The translations under genes were made by a program, and so were the position numbers. The notes beneath the pieces were generated by a model. It saw only the letters and a program-made list of their open reading frames with translations, had not been told where the DNA came from and made no database searches. A stretch of 32,308 bases of DNA from Desulfonauticus sp. 38_4375 (GTDB taxonomy: Bacteria; Desulfobacterota; Desulfovibrionia; Desulfovibrionales; Desulfonatronovibrionaceae): positions 1 to 32,308 of the forward strand of contig LGER01000019.1 in the NCBI GenBank assembly GCA_001507915.1. The letters run 5' to 3'. Shown in pieces: positions 7,915-16,583 of the stretch (positions are counted from its first letter, which is position 1; every line of letters begins with the position of its first letter).

Positions 7915-9801
7915 TTATCTCCTTAAAAAAGCTAAAATTTTTTCTTTTATAGACGATTTATCTATTCCATATTTTTCTCTTAATTTATTAACATTACCAT
8001 GTTCAATAAACATATCTGGAAGTCCAATTCTTTTTACTTTTATCTTATCTAAACAATCATTTTCCTCTAAAAATTCTAAGATAGCGCTTCCACATCCACC
8101 TTGCAATGTATTTTCTTCAACTATAATAATTTTATCATAATTTTTAATCATATCTAATAAAGATTTACTTAAGGGTTTTACAAAAATTAAGTTATATAAA
8201 CCTATTGAAAACTCTTTAATTTCTTCTATAGCTTCTAAAGCAGGATACACCCTACTTCCAATAGCCAGTACTAGCGCATCCTGCCCTGCCCGTAAGAGTT
8301 CTCCTTGACCAAGGGGAAGGGTTCTAAATTCTTTTAACAAAGCAACTCCACTTCCCACTCCTCTGGGATAACGTAAAGCAAAGGGCTTATTAGCTTGTAA
8401 AGCAGTGTACAAAAGCAATTGCAATTCTGCTTCATCCTTGGGAGCACTAACTACCAGGTTGGGGATATGCCTCAAATAAGAAAAGTCAAAAGCCCCATGA
8501 TGAGTAGGCCCATCTTCTCCTACCAAGCCACCCCGATCCAAACAAAAAACAACTGGTAGATTTTGCAAACAAACATCATGCACTATCTGGTCATAAGCCC
8601 TTTGTAAAAAAGTAGAATAAATGGCTACCACTGGCTTAAACCCTTCTTTGGCCAAACCAGCAGCAAAAGTAACTGCGTGTTGTTCACATATTCCCACATC
8701 AAAAAAACGCTCTGGAAATTGTTCAGCAAAAAAAGAAAGCCCTGTACCCTCGGGCATAGCAGCAGTTATGGCTACAATCCTGGAGTCTTCTTTGGCCAAT
8801 TGACATAAAGTCCTGCCAAAAACTTCGGTATAAGTGGGTAAACTACAGGCAGCTATTTTTTTCGCCTTGCCTGTTTCTGGTTCAAAACAGCCAACGCCAT
8901 GAAAATAGGTTGGATTTTTTTCTGCAGGTGCATATCCCTTACCTTTTTTGGTCAGGACATGCACCAGAACAGGAATGTTTAATTCCTTTACCTCTTCAAA
9001 AACAGTAATTAATTTCTTTAGATTGTGCCCATCTACAGGCCCAATATAATTAAATTTAAAGGCTTCAAACAAAATCCCAGGAGTAAAAAAACTCTTTAAG
9101 GCCTCTTCACTTCTCTTAGCATAGGTTAAAATATCTTCTCCAATCCTGGGAATTTGTTTTATGAAACTTTCAAAATCCCGTTTAAATTTTATCATCCAGC
9201 GAGAGGAAAGTTTACGACTTAAAAAAGAAGACAAGGCTCCTACATTCTTGGATATGGACATTTCATTGTCATTTAAAATCACCACCAGATCCTTATCCAA
9301 CCCCCCAGCCTGATTTAACCCTTCATAAGCCAGCCCAGCAGTCATGGAGCCATCACCAATAATTGCCAGTACTTTATTTTTCTTCCCCAATAAATCTCTG
9401 GCCACTGCCATTCCCAACCCAGCAGAAATAGAAGTACTGGAGTGCCCTACTGCAAAATGATCAAAAGGACTTTCTTCTGGTTTGGGAAAACCACTAATTC
9501 CTCCCATCTGTCTTAAAGTGGGAAAACTATCTTTTCTGCCAGTAAGGATTTTATAGGCATAGGCCTGATGCCCCACATCCCAGATAAATTTATCTTCTCT
9601 GGGATCAAAAACATGCAATAAAGCCAAAGTTAACTCCACTACGCCCAAAGAAGGAGCTAGATGTCCTCCATTGCGGGCCACAACCTTAATAATCAAATCC
9701 CGTATCTCTTGAGCCAAAAAAGTGAGCTCTTCTAAACTTAATTCTTTTACTAGCTGAGGATTGGTTATTTTTTCTAAAATACTTTTTTCTAATTTTTCCA
9801 A
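7915..9801 (-). CDS. dxs: 1-Deoxy-D-xylulose-5-phosphate synthase
   Basis: DXS condenses pyruvate and glyceraldehyde 3-phosphate to DXP, the entry to the MEP isoprenoid pathway and the precursor of the thiamine thiazole and of pyridoxal. It uses thiamine diphosphate. The 628 residues are full length. Visible motifs are GGHLAPSLG (H47), the ThDP motif GDGSMTAG from residue 149 with the ND pair at 177-178, and the catalytic glutamate E373 in VGICEQHAVT, followed by DRGGLVGEDGPTHHG. The start is TTG at 9801 with AAGGAG about 8 bases upstream; no nearby ATG fits. It is the first gene of the dxs-thiC-CYTH set, so the ThDP-dependent enzyme and the ThDP precursor enzyme are co-expressed. Confidence 0.97.
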   Translation of the reverse strand: MEKLEKSILEKITNPQLVKELSLEELTFLAQEIRDLIIKVVARNGGHLAPSLGVVELTLALLHVFDPREDKFIWDVGHQAYAYKILTGRKDSFPTLRQMGGISGFPKPEESPFDHFAVGHSSTSISAGLGMAVARDLLGKKNKVLAIIGDGSMTAGLAYEGLNQAGGLDKDLVVILNDNEMSISKNVGALSSFLSRKLSSRWMIKFKRDFESFIKQIPRIGEDILTYAKRSEEALKSFFTPGILFEAFKFNYIGPVDGHNLKKLITVFEEVKELNIPVLVHVLTKKGKGYAPAEKNPTYFHGVGCFEPETGKAKKIAACSLPTYTEVFGRTLCQLAKEDSRIVAITAAMPEGTGLSFFAEQFPERFFDVGICEQHAVTFAAGLAKEGFKPVVAIYSTFLQRAYDQIVHDVCLQNLPVVFCLDRGGLVGEDGPTHHGAFDFSYLRHIPNLVVSAPKDEAELQLLLYTALQANKPFALRYPRGVGSGVALLKEFRTLPLGQGELLRAGQDALVLAIGSRVYPALEAIEEIKEFSIGLYNLIFVKPLSKSLLDMIKNYDKIIIVEENTLQGGCGSAILEFLEENDCLDKIKVKRIGLPDMFIEHGNVNKLREKYGIDKSSIKEKILAFLRR

Positions 9802-9932
9802 ACCTTCTTCTCCTTATAATAGCCTAAAATAACAGACAATTTTCTCTCTTGCTTTTTAAAACAATAAAAACTAATAAAAATAGTTTACACTTCACTTTTA
9901 CTTTTTACAAGTTTAAGCAATAGGAACAAAAA
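9802..9932. promoter_or_regulatory. Divergent intergenic region between dxs and the FAD/Fe-S dehydrogenase
   Basis: These 131 bases must hold the promoters for both directions. They are very AT-rich. On the minus strand a TTGTAA and a TAAACT 17 bases apart could serve dxs; on the plus strand a TTTACA lies at 9884-9889 without a convincing -10 partner. No TPP riboswitch elements (CUGAGA, the paired stems) are visible. The plus gene has a modest AGGA before its ATG. Confidence 0.4.
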
Positions 9933-12900
9933 ATGAGTCAAAGAAAACCTCATATTTCTCTGGCCTCTGAGCGACTAATCAAGCGCGTTTTAAAATTAAA
10001 TCTCAACCAGTTTCGTGCTTGGCCAGAAAGTGTTCAAAACCTGGCGCTCAGTTTGGCAGCAGAAATTTTTATTATTCGTTATAATCCTTTTATCAAGCCC
10101 CAGTTGGTAAGGCAAAGTGTTTTTTCCCGCCTGAAAGGTGAAAGGACCTCTCTTTCTGAAGAATATTATGAAATAATTTCCACCTGTTTAGAAAATTACT
10201 GGAAAGAATTTGAGCAGGATGAAGCTTTTAAGCAAAAAGTAGTTAAAAGACTAAAACAATTTATGGAAGAAGAGCAAATATCTTTAGAACCCAATGCCAT
10301 TGCTGAATGTTCTACTGATGCCACAGACCTGCGCATGGAACTTCCCCTTATGGTCCTTTTTCCTGAAAGTACCACTCAAATTAGAAAAATCATTGAATTA
10401 GCCAACGAACTTCACTTTTCCCTTATTCCCCGTGGAGGTGGCTCTGGCCTTACTGGTGGAGCAGTACCTGCAGGAAGAAGATCTGTAATTTTAAGTCTAA
10501 GCAGGCTAAAAAAAATACTTAAAATTGACCCGGATAATCTCTATCTCTGCGTCCAGGCCGGAGTTATTACCTTAGATGCCATAAAGGCTGCTGCCAGATA
10601 TAACTTACTTTTGACCGTAGATCCTGCTTCCAAGGCTGCTTCTTCTCTGGGCGGAAATGTAGCTGAAAATGCTGGTGGTCCTTATGCTTTTGAATATGGA
10701 ACCACTCTGGACAATATCTTAAGCTACAAAATGATCTTGCCCACTGGAGAATTAATAGAGGTAAAGAGAAAAAATCACCCTCGTCATAAAATATTACCTC
10801 AAGAAACAGCTACTTTTGAAATTTATAACGAGCAAGGAAAATTAAAAGAGGTAATTCGCTTAAAAGGAGAAGAAATAAGAAAAGCAGGACTGGGCAAAGA
10901 TGTAACCAATAAATATTTAGGAGGACTTCCTGGTATTCAAAAAGAAGGTGTTGATGGCATTATCACTGAAATTTGCTTTATACTCCATCCCAAACCTGCC
11001 CTGTCCAGGACTCTTTGTTTAGAATTTTATGGCAAATCCATGCGCAATGCAGCTCTGGTCATCAATGATATTGTAAAATTAAGAGATACCATAAGAACCC
11101 AGGGAGATCTGGTTAAAATCTCAGCTTTAGAAGAATTTGGAATTAAATATGTCCAGGCTATCGAGTATCAAAAAAAATCAACCCGCTACGAAGGTGAACC
11201 CATATCTGTATTACTTCTCCAGTTAGATTCAGATGACCTAGAAGCTTTAGAAGATGCTGTACACAAAATAGTAGAACTAACCTCTCCTTATGAAGGAGTA
11301 GATATTTTTGTAGCTAGAGATGAAAAAGAAGCAGAAATTTTCTGGGAAGATAGACATAAACTTTCGGCCATTACTAAAAGAACCAGTGGATTCAAAATAA
11401 ATGAAGATGTGGTTATTCCCTTAGAAGCAGTACCTGCCTTTTCTGATTTTTTGGAAAATTTAAATTTATATTATTTAGCTAAAGCCTATAGAAAAGCTTT
11501 ACAAAAAGTACAAAATCTTCCTGGTATAGACATAGAAGATGAATTTATTCACATGGAACTAGATATAGCTTCAAAAATCTTAAAAAATAAAATAAATAAG
11601 GACCAGTTATCTGAACAGGAGTTACAGGTACAAATAGGCTTTTTCTTTCAAGATTTGAAGTCAAGATATTCAGCTTTAAAAGTAGATCTGGATAATATTT
11701 TAAATGAACTTTTTCTTACTCGTATTGAAATTGCCAATCACATGCATGCAGGCGATGGCAATTGCCATGTAAATATTCCTGTAAACTCCAATGACCTAGA
11801 AATGCTGGCCCAAGCAGAAGAGGCAACAGAAAAAATATTTGCCAAGGTATTAGAATTGGGAGGTCAAATTTCTGGTGAACATGGAATTGGAGTAACTAAA
11901 ATAAACTTTTTAGAAACGGAAAAGATAAAAGCCCTTAGAGAATATAAAAGTATAGTTGATCCCAATGACATCTTTAATCCTAAGAAATTGATCCAAAAAG
12001 AATTACCAGTAGAACCCTATACCTTTTCCTTTAACCACTTAATCCAGGATATAAAAGGAAGTGCTTTAAAGGAAAGCGAAAAACAAGAATTAATCACTCT
12101 CTTAAAAAACATTCAAATATGTTCTCGTTGTGGTAAATGCAAACAAGTCTGCCCTATGTATCTACCAGAAAAAGGGCTTCTTTTTCATCCTCGAAACAAA
12201 AATATCACCCTTGGTGCCCTTATAGAAGCAATTTATTATACCCAGCTGCTAACAGGAGAGCCTGACCAGGAATTGCTGCATAGATTAAGAAAAATAATGG
12301 AACACTGTACAGCTTGTGGTAAATGTACCTTTGTCTGTCCTGTAAAAATAAAAAATGCAGAAGTAGCTTTGATGCTAAGAAACTTTTTAGAAGGTAGAGA
12401 GTCTTCAGGCCATCCCATCAAACACAAAATACTCAATTTAATATCGCAAAATCCTGAAGAATATATACCCAAAAGCGCCAAATTTGTTAGCATTGGACAG
12501 AGAATACAAAATAAAATAATTCCTTTTGTACCTGAAGTCTGGCGTAAAAAAATAAACAATCCCCTTTTTAAAGAAAAAGGTCCAGAAACTGAGTTTCTCA
12601 ATCTTTATGAAACAATTGATACCTCTAAATATTTTATTTTTACTCCTAAGGAATATAGCACAACTGTTTTCTACTTTCCAGGATGTGGGGCCAGTGTATT
12701 TTATAGAAGTATTGGCCTGGCCAGTATCTACTTACTCTTAAAAAGCAAAGTAAAAGTAGTAATACCACCAAAACATCTGTGCTGCGGTTATCCTTTATTG
12801 GTATCCGGAGCTCAAAATGCTTACTCCAAAATAAGAGAGTCCAATATAACCCTCATAGAAAAGATTATTTCTCAAAAAGAAAATCAAGACCTAAACTTCT

Positions 12901-13469
12901 TTTTAACTTCCTGTGGTACCTGTAGAGAAGCAACGCAAAATTATAACTTAAAAATAAATAATCAATCAATTACGCATCTGGATGTAGTTCAATTTATTTT
13001 AAACCATCTACCTGAGCTTTGCTCTATTCCTCAAGATAAAATAATTTATCATCCTGCCTGTCATAGTGAGTGGGTAGGAGTAAATCCAGTAAAAAGTCCT
13101 GAAGTATACGCTAAAAACATATCTAGCTATCTCAAAACCCCAGTTCAAATAACTCCTGGTTGTTGTGGAGAAAGCGGACTTGGAGCCTTAACTTCTCCAG
13201 AAATATATAATAAAATAAGAGAAAGAAAATTAGAAAACTTAAAAAAAGATTTAAAAGACTACCCTACTCATCTACCCATAATTGTAGGCTGTCCCTCTTG
13301 TAAGATTGGTATTAAAAGAGCTCTGAATATTTTAAAATACAAATATTCAGTTTTGCATACCGTAGAATATCTTAGCATGTGCATAGGCGGACCAAAGTGG
13401 AAAAATGATTTTATTAAAAAGATCAAAAAAAGCAAAAAAGAAAATAATAAAATTATACTAGATATATAA
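9933..13469 (+). CDS. FAD-linked oxidase / 4Fe-4S / CCG-domain fusion, D-2-hydroxyacid (lactate-type) dehydrogenase
   Basis: This is a 1178-residue flavin and iron-sulfur oxidoreductase. After an N-terminal extension of about 130 residues comes an FAD-binding domain (PRGGGSGLTGGA at 167-178, later ASSLGGNVAENAGGP) and an FAD-oxidase C-terminal domain with HMHAGDGNCHVN and SGEHGIGV. A two-cluster ferredoxin module follows (CSRCGKCKQVCP at 730-741, CTACGKCTFVCP at 792-803). Last are two CCG repeats of the HdrB/GlpC type (CCG at 950-952 and 1077-1079). This joins what GlcD and GlcF do as separate proteins: hydride from a 2-hydroxyacid goes to FAD and then through the clusters to a membrane or soluble acceptor. 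D-lactate is the likely substrate in a sulfate reducer but is not proven. No signal peptide. Confidence 0.88.
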   Translation: MSQRKPHISLASERLIKRVLKLNLNQFRAWPESVQNLALSLAAEIFIIRYNPFIKPQLVRQSVFSRLKGERTSLSEEYYEIISTCLENYWKEFEQDEAFKQKVVKRLKQFMEEEQISLEPNAIAECSTDATDLRMELPLMVLFPESTTQIRKIIELANELHFSLIPRGGGSGLTGGAVPAGRRSVILSLSRLKKILKIDPDNLYLCVQAGVITLDAIKAAARYNLLLTVDPASKAASSLGGNVAENAGGPYAFEYGTTLDNILSYKMILPTGELIEVKRKNHPRHKILPQETATFEIYNEQGKLKEVIRLKGEEIRKAGLGKDVTNKYLGGLPGIQKEGVDGIITEICFILHPKPALSRTLCLEFYGKSMRNAALVINDIVKLRDTIRTQGDLVKISALEEFGIKYVQAIEYQKKSTRYEGEPISVLLLQLDSDDLEALEDAVHKIVELTSPYEGVDIFVARDEKEAEIFWEDRHKLSAITKRTSGFKINEDVVIPLEAVPAFSDFLENLNLYYLAKAYRKALQKVQNLPGIDIEDEFIHMELDIASKILKNKINKDQLSEQELQVQIGFFFQDLKSRYSALKVDLDNILNELFLTRIEIANHMHAGDGNCHVNIPVNSNDLEMLAQAEEATEKIFAKVLELGGQISGEHGIGVTKINFLETEKIKALREYKSIVDPNDIFNPKKLIQKELPVEPYTFSFNHLIQDIKGSALKESEKQELITLLKNIQICSRCGKCKQVCPMYLPEKGLLFHPRNKNITLGALIEAIYYTQLLTGEPDQELLHRLRKIMEHCTACGKCTFVCPVKIKNAEVALMLRNFLEGRESSGHPIKHKILNLISQNPEEYIPKSAKFVSIGQRIQNKIIPFVPEVWRKKINNPLFKEKGPETEFLNLYETIDTSKYFIFTPKEYSTTVFYFPGCGASVFYRSIGLASIYLLLKSKVKVVIPPKHLCCGYPLLVSGAQNAYSKIRESNITLIEKIISQKENQDLNFFLTSCGTCREATQNYNLKINNQSITHLDVVQFILNHLPELCSIPQDKIIYHPACHSEWVGVNPVKSPEVYAKNISSYLKTPVQITPGCCGESGLGALTSPEIYNKIRERKLENLKKDLKDYPTHLPIIVGCPSCKIGIKRALNILKYKYSVLHTVEYLSMCIGGPKWKNDFIKKIKKSKKENNKIILDI

Positions 13470-13885
13470 TGAGTAAAGTATTGGGAATAGACTTTGGTTT
13501 AAAAAGAATAGGTTTGGCCTTAGGATATGAAGAGTTTAAAATGTCTTTTCCTTATAAGACATTAGAAAAAAAAGATAATGAGAGCCTATTTATAGAACTA
13601 AAGGAAATAGTAAAAAAAGAAGACATAAAAAAAATAGTAATAGGTATACCCAGGTATTTAAATGGAGAGGAATCTTTAACTACCAGACAGGTAAAAAATT
13701 TTATTAAACGCTTAAATTCCAAGTTAGGCTTACCTGTCTTGAGTGTAGATGAGGCCCTGACTTCTTTTGAAGCAGAAAAAATATTAAAATCTTCTGCTAG
13801 TAAAAAAAAATTAAAAGATAAAAAAAATATAGACCAACTCGCAGCTGTCATTATTTTAGACTCCTATTTTCAAACTACATCATGA
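13469..13885 (+). CDS. ruvX: YqgF/RuvX family RNase H-fold nuclease
   Basis: The 138-residue protein has the RNase H-like acidic residues in place: GIDFGLKRIGLA near the N-terminus (D8), VIGIPRYLNGEES in the middle, VDEALTSFEAEKIL, and DQLAAVIILDSYF at the end. YqgF proteins act as putative Holliday-junction resolvases and in 16S rRNA 5' processing. The ATG overlaps the stop of the preceding dehydrogenase by one base (TAATG), and the gene overlaps mltG by 4 bases. Length and motifs are normal. Confidence 0.93.
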   Translation: MSKVLGIDFGLKRIGLALGYEEFKMSFPYKTLEKKDNESLFIELKEIVKKEDIKKIVIGIPRYLNGEESLTTRQVKNFIKRLNSKLGLPVLSVDEALTSFEAEKILKSSASKKKLKDKKNIDQLAAVIILDSYFQTTS

Positions 13886-14889
13886 AAAAAGTTTTTATCT
13901 ATTTTTTTATAACCTTACTTCTTTTAGTTATAGGTAGTTATTACTATCTGTATATTTTTTGGAAACAACCTCAAAAAAGACTAAATACTAATAGTATAAC
14001 TTTAGAAATAAATCCCCAGACTCCTACTAATGAAGTATTAAAAGTATTAAAACAAAAAAAAATTATTGGAGATATCTTTTTATTTAAACTAGCTAAAAAA
14101 ATTTTTTCCCCTTCTAAATCTATAAAAGCAGGAATATATGAATTTAATCCCAACCTATCCTTAGAAGAAATCTATAACCTTTTATGTTCAGGGAAAGAGG
14201 TTCTTTTTCCTGTAACCATACCAGAAGGTTTAACCTGGTGGCAAACAGCCCATATTCTGGAAAAAAAGGGGTTTGTCTCCTTTGAAGAATTTAAAAGGGC
14301 CGTCTTTGATGCAGAGTTAAAAAACAAATTCCATATTCCAGGCCCCTCTCTGGAAGGATATTTATTTCCCAGTACTTACTTTCTGTCCAAAACCAAACAA
14401 TACACTGCTAAAGAATTAGTCCTTTTACTTCTCAACGCCTTTAAACAAAAAACTGCCCACCTATTTCCAGACTTCTCTCCAGATCAAATTCAAAAAACCG
14501 TAATTTTGGCTTCTTTAATAGAAAAAGAAACCTCTTTACCAGAGGAAAAACCTCTTATTGCTGGAGTTTTTCTTAATAGATTGAAAAAAAACATGCTCCT
14601 TCAATGTGATCCCACAGTAATCTATGGACTAGGGTTAGATTTTGATGGAAACTTGAAAAAATCTCATCTTAAAGATAAAACTAATCCCTACAATACCTAT
14701 GTATATAAGGGATTACCACCTGGACCTATTTGTTCTCCAGGCCTTGACTCTCTCAAGGCAGCCTTACAGCCTAAAAAACATTCTTATTTATACTTTGTAG
14801 CTAAAGGAGATGGTTCCCATTTTTTTAGCGAAACTCTAAAAAAACATACTAGCGCAGTTTTAAAATTTCAGTTAAAGGGGAGGCGATAA
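13882..14889 (+). CDS. mltG: Endolytic peptidoglycan transglycosylase MltG
   Basis: MltG is a single-pass inner-membrane enzyme (membrane segment about 4-26) that cleaves nascent glycan strands and sets their length. It has a LysM-like part (about 38-95, with EVLKVLKQKKIIGD and AGIYEFNP) and then the YceG catalytic domain. The catalytic glutamate is E214 in ASLIEKETSLPEE, followed by the conserved FLNRLKKNMLLQCDPTVIYG and the NPYNTYVYKGLPPGPI region. The 335 residues match the family. It overlaps ruvX in an ATGA arrangement; the yqgF-mltG pairing is common in bacteria. The stop at 14889 is followed by a new transcription unit. Confidence 0.95.
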   Translation: MKKVFIYFFITLLLLVIGSYYYLYIFWKQPQKRLNTNSITLEINPQTPTNEVLKVLKQKKIIGDIFLFKLAKKIFSPSKSIKAGIYEFNPNLSLEEIYNLLCSGKEVLFPVTIPEGLTWWQTAHILEKKGFVSFEEFKRAVFDAELKNKFHIPGPSLEGYLFPSTYFLSKTKQYTAKELVLLLLNAFKQKTAHLFPDFSPDQIQKTVILASLIEKETSLPEEKPLIAGVFLNRLKKNMLLQCDPTVIYGLGLDFDGNLKKSHLKDKTNPYNTYVYKGLPPGPICSPGLDSLKAALQPKKHSYLYFVAKGDGSHFFSETLKKHTSAVLKFQLKGRR

Positions 14890-14956
14890 TGGTTGGAGGG
14901 GGTGTTTTGTTTTTTTGTTAAACCTTTAAAAAAACCCTTTAACTGGGAGGTTTTGT

Positions 14957-16510
14957 ATGCGCAAACTTTTTTCTCTTGGACTAGGAATTCTTCTTAGTCT
15001 GTGCTTGTTTGGTTTGGCCAATGCTAAAACTTTAAGATTGGCCATGGACGCAGATCCTGTATCCATGGATCCGCATGTTCAACTTTCTGGTGGGATGTTG
15101 CAGTACTCCCAACTGGTCTTTGATCCCTTGGTTCGCTGGACTCAGGATATGAAATTTGAACCTCGTCTGGCAGTAAAATGGGAACGCTTAAATCCCACAA
15201 CTGTGCGTTTTTATTTGCGTAAAGGGGTAAAATTTCATTCGGGCAATCCTTTTACTGCCAAAGATGTAGCCTGGACCATGGCTCGTTTGAAAAAAAGTCC
15301 AGACTTTAAAGGCCTCTTTGAGCCCTTTGCTGAGCCCAAAATTGTAGATGATTATACCATTGATATCATCACTAAGGGGCCATATCCTTTGCTCTTAAAC
15401 ATGGCTACCTATATTTTCCCCATGGACAGCAAATTTTATACTGGCAAAGACGAGAATGGTCAGCCTAAAGATGCTATTGTCAAGACTGGTCCTTCTTTTG
15501 CCAATTCTCACGAATCTGGCACAGGAAAGTATGTTGTAGCTTACAGAGAACAGGGAGTAAAATGGATTTTAAAGGCTTTTAAGGACTACTGGGACAAAAA
15601 CTCTGGTAATGTAGATGAAATTATTTTGACACCCATTAAAAATGACGCTACCAGAGTTGCCGCTTTGCTTTCTGGAGACGTGGACTTCATTATGCCTGTT
15701 CCACCTCAAGACTATTCCAGAATTGAAAAAAATCCCAACTTGCAGCTTATTACTATGCCTGGAGCGAGAATCATTACTTTCCAACTCAACCAAAAGAGAC
15801 GTCCTGAATTTGCCAACAAAAAGGTTCGTCAGGCTATTGTTTATGCTGTAAATAATGTAGGTATTGTAGAAAAAATCATGAAAGGCAAAGCTACTCCAGC
15901 AGGTCAGCAATCTCCTGAAGGTTTCTTAGGTCATGTACCAGAGTTAACCCCTCGTTATGATCTGGCAAAAGCCAAGCAACTTATGAAAGAAGCTGGCTAT
16001 CCCAATGGTTTTGAGTGCTCTATGATTGCTCCTAACAACCGTTATGTAAATGACGAAAAAATTGCTGAAGCTGTAGCTAGTATGCTTTCTAAAATTAACA
16101 TCAAAGTTAACTTAAAAACCATGCCCAAGGCTCAATACTGGGATCAGTTTGATGCTAGGGCTGCTGATATTCAAATGATTGGTTGGCATCCTGATACTGA
16201 AGATTCTGCCAACTATACTGAGTTCTTACTTATGTGTCCTGATGAAAAGACTGGCTATGGCCAATACAATAGTGGAAACTACTGTAACCCAGAAGTAGAT
16301 AAACTTATTTTACAAGCTCAAACTGAGACCAATGTAGAAAAGAGAAAAGCTATCTTACAAAAGGTAGAGCGTATTCTCTACGAAGACGCTGCTTTTGTAC
16401 CTTTGCACTGGCAACACCTTTCTTGGGCTGCTTCCAAAAAGCTTAAAAATGCCAAGGATATTGTAAATAAACAAAACTTCCCCTACTTTGGGAACCTAAT
16501 TATGGAATAA
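14957..16510 (+). CDS. dppA: Peptide ABC transporter periplasmic substrate-binding protein (SBP family 5)
   Basis: This 517-residue extracytoplasmic binding protein has a signal peptide at about 1-24 (ending LANAK) and no lipobox cysteine, so it is a soluble periplasmic protein. Family 5 features are AMDADPVSMDPH at the mature N-terminus, VFDPLVRWT, the signature KWERLNPTTVRFYLRKGVKFHSG, and VRQAIVYAVN. The family binds di- and oligopeptides, nickel or other ligands. DppBCDF-like genes follow, so peptide uptake is the default; the ligand cannot be read. GGGAGG precedes the ATG. Codon use is richer in frequent codons than the neighbours, as expected for an abundant protein. Its leader has AAACCT (14920-14925), which could pair with AGGTTT (14948-14953) over the ribosome site. 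Confidence 0.9.
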   Translation: MRKLFSLGLGILLSLCLFGLANAKTLRLAMDADPVSMDPHVQLSGGMLQYSQLVFDPLVRWTQDMKFEPRLAVKWERLNPTTVRFYLRKGVKFHSGNPFTAKDVAWTMARLKKSPDFKGLFEPFAEPKIVDDYTIDIITKGPYPLLLNMATYIFPMDSKFYTGKDENGQPKDAIVKTGPSFANSHESGTGKYVVAYREQGVKWILKAFKDYWDKNSGNVDEIILTPIKNDATRVAALLSGDVDFIMPVPPQDYSRIEKNPNLQLITMPGARIITFQLNQKRRPEFANKKVRQAIVYAVNNVGIVEKIMKGKATPAGQQSPEGFLGHVPELTPRYDLAKAKQLMKEAGYPNGFECSMIAPNNRYVNDEKIAEAVASMLSKINIKVNLKTMPKAQYWDQFDARAADIQMIGWHPDTEDSANYTEFLLMCPDEKTGYGQYNSGNYCNPEVDKLILQAQTETNVEKRKAILQKVERILYEDAAFVPLHWQHLSWAASKKLKNAKDIVNKQNFPYFGNLIME

Positions 16511-16522
16511 TAATTCCATTAA

Positions 16523-16548
16523 AAGAGGGGAGATAACTCTCCCCTCTT
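16523..16548 (+). terminator. Perfect 11-bp hairpin between binding-protein and permease genes
   Basis: AAGAGGGGAGA (16523-16533) pairs perfectly with TCTCCCCTCTT (16538-16548) around a TAAC loop, 12 bases after the dppA stop. Only a short CTTTAT follows, so it is a weak factor-independent terminator or an mRNA-stabilising hairpin. Such a structure would give more binding protein than membrane subunits from one operon, a common arrangement in ABC transporters. Confidence 0.75.
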
Positions 16549-16583
16549 CTTTATAAAAAAATTGAGAGTGGAAGAGAAGAACT

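Noticed and set aside
9802-9932. TPP riboswitch before dxs-thiC
   Set aside because: None of the conserved riboswitch sequence is visible in the 131 bases.
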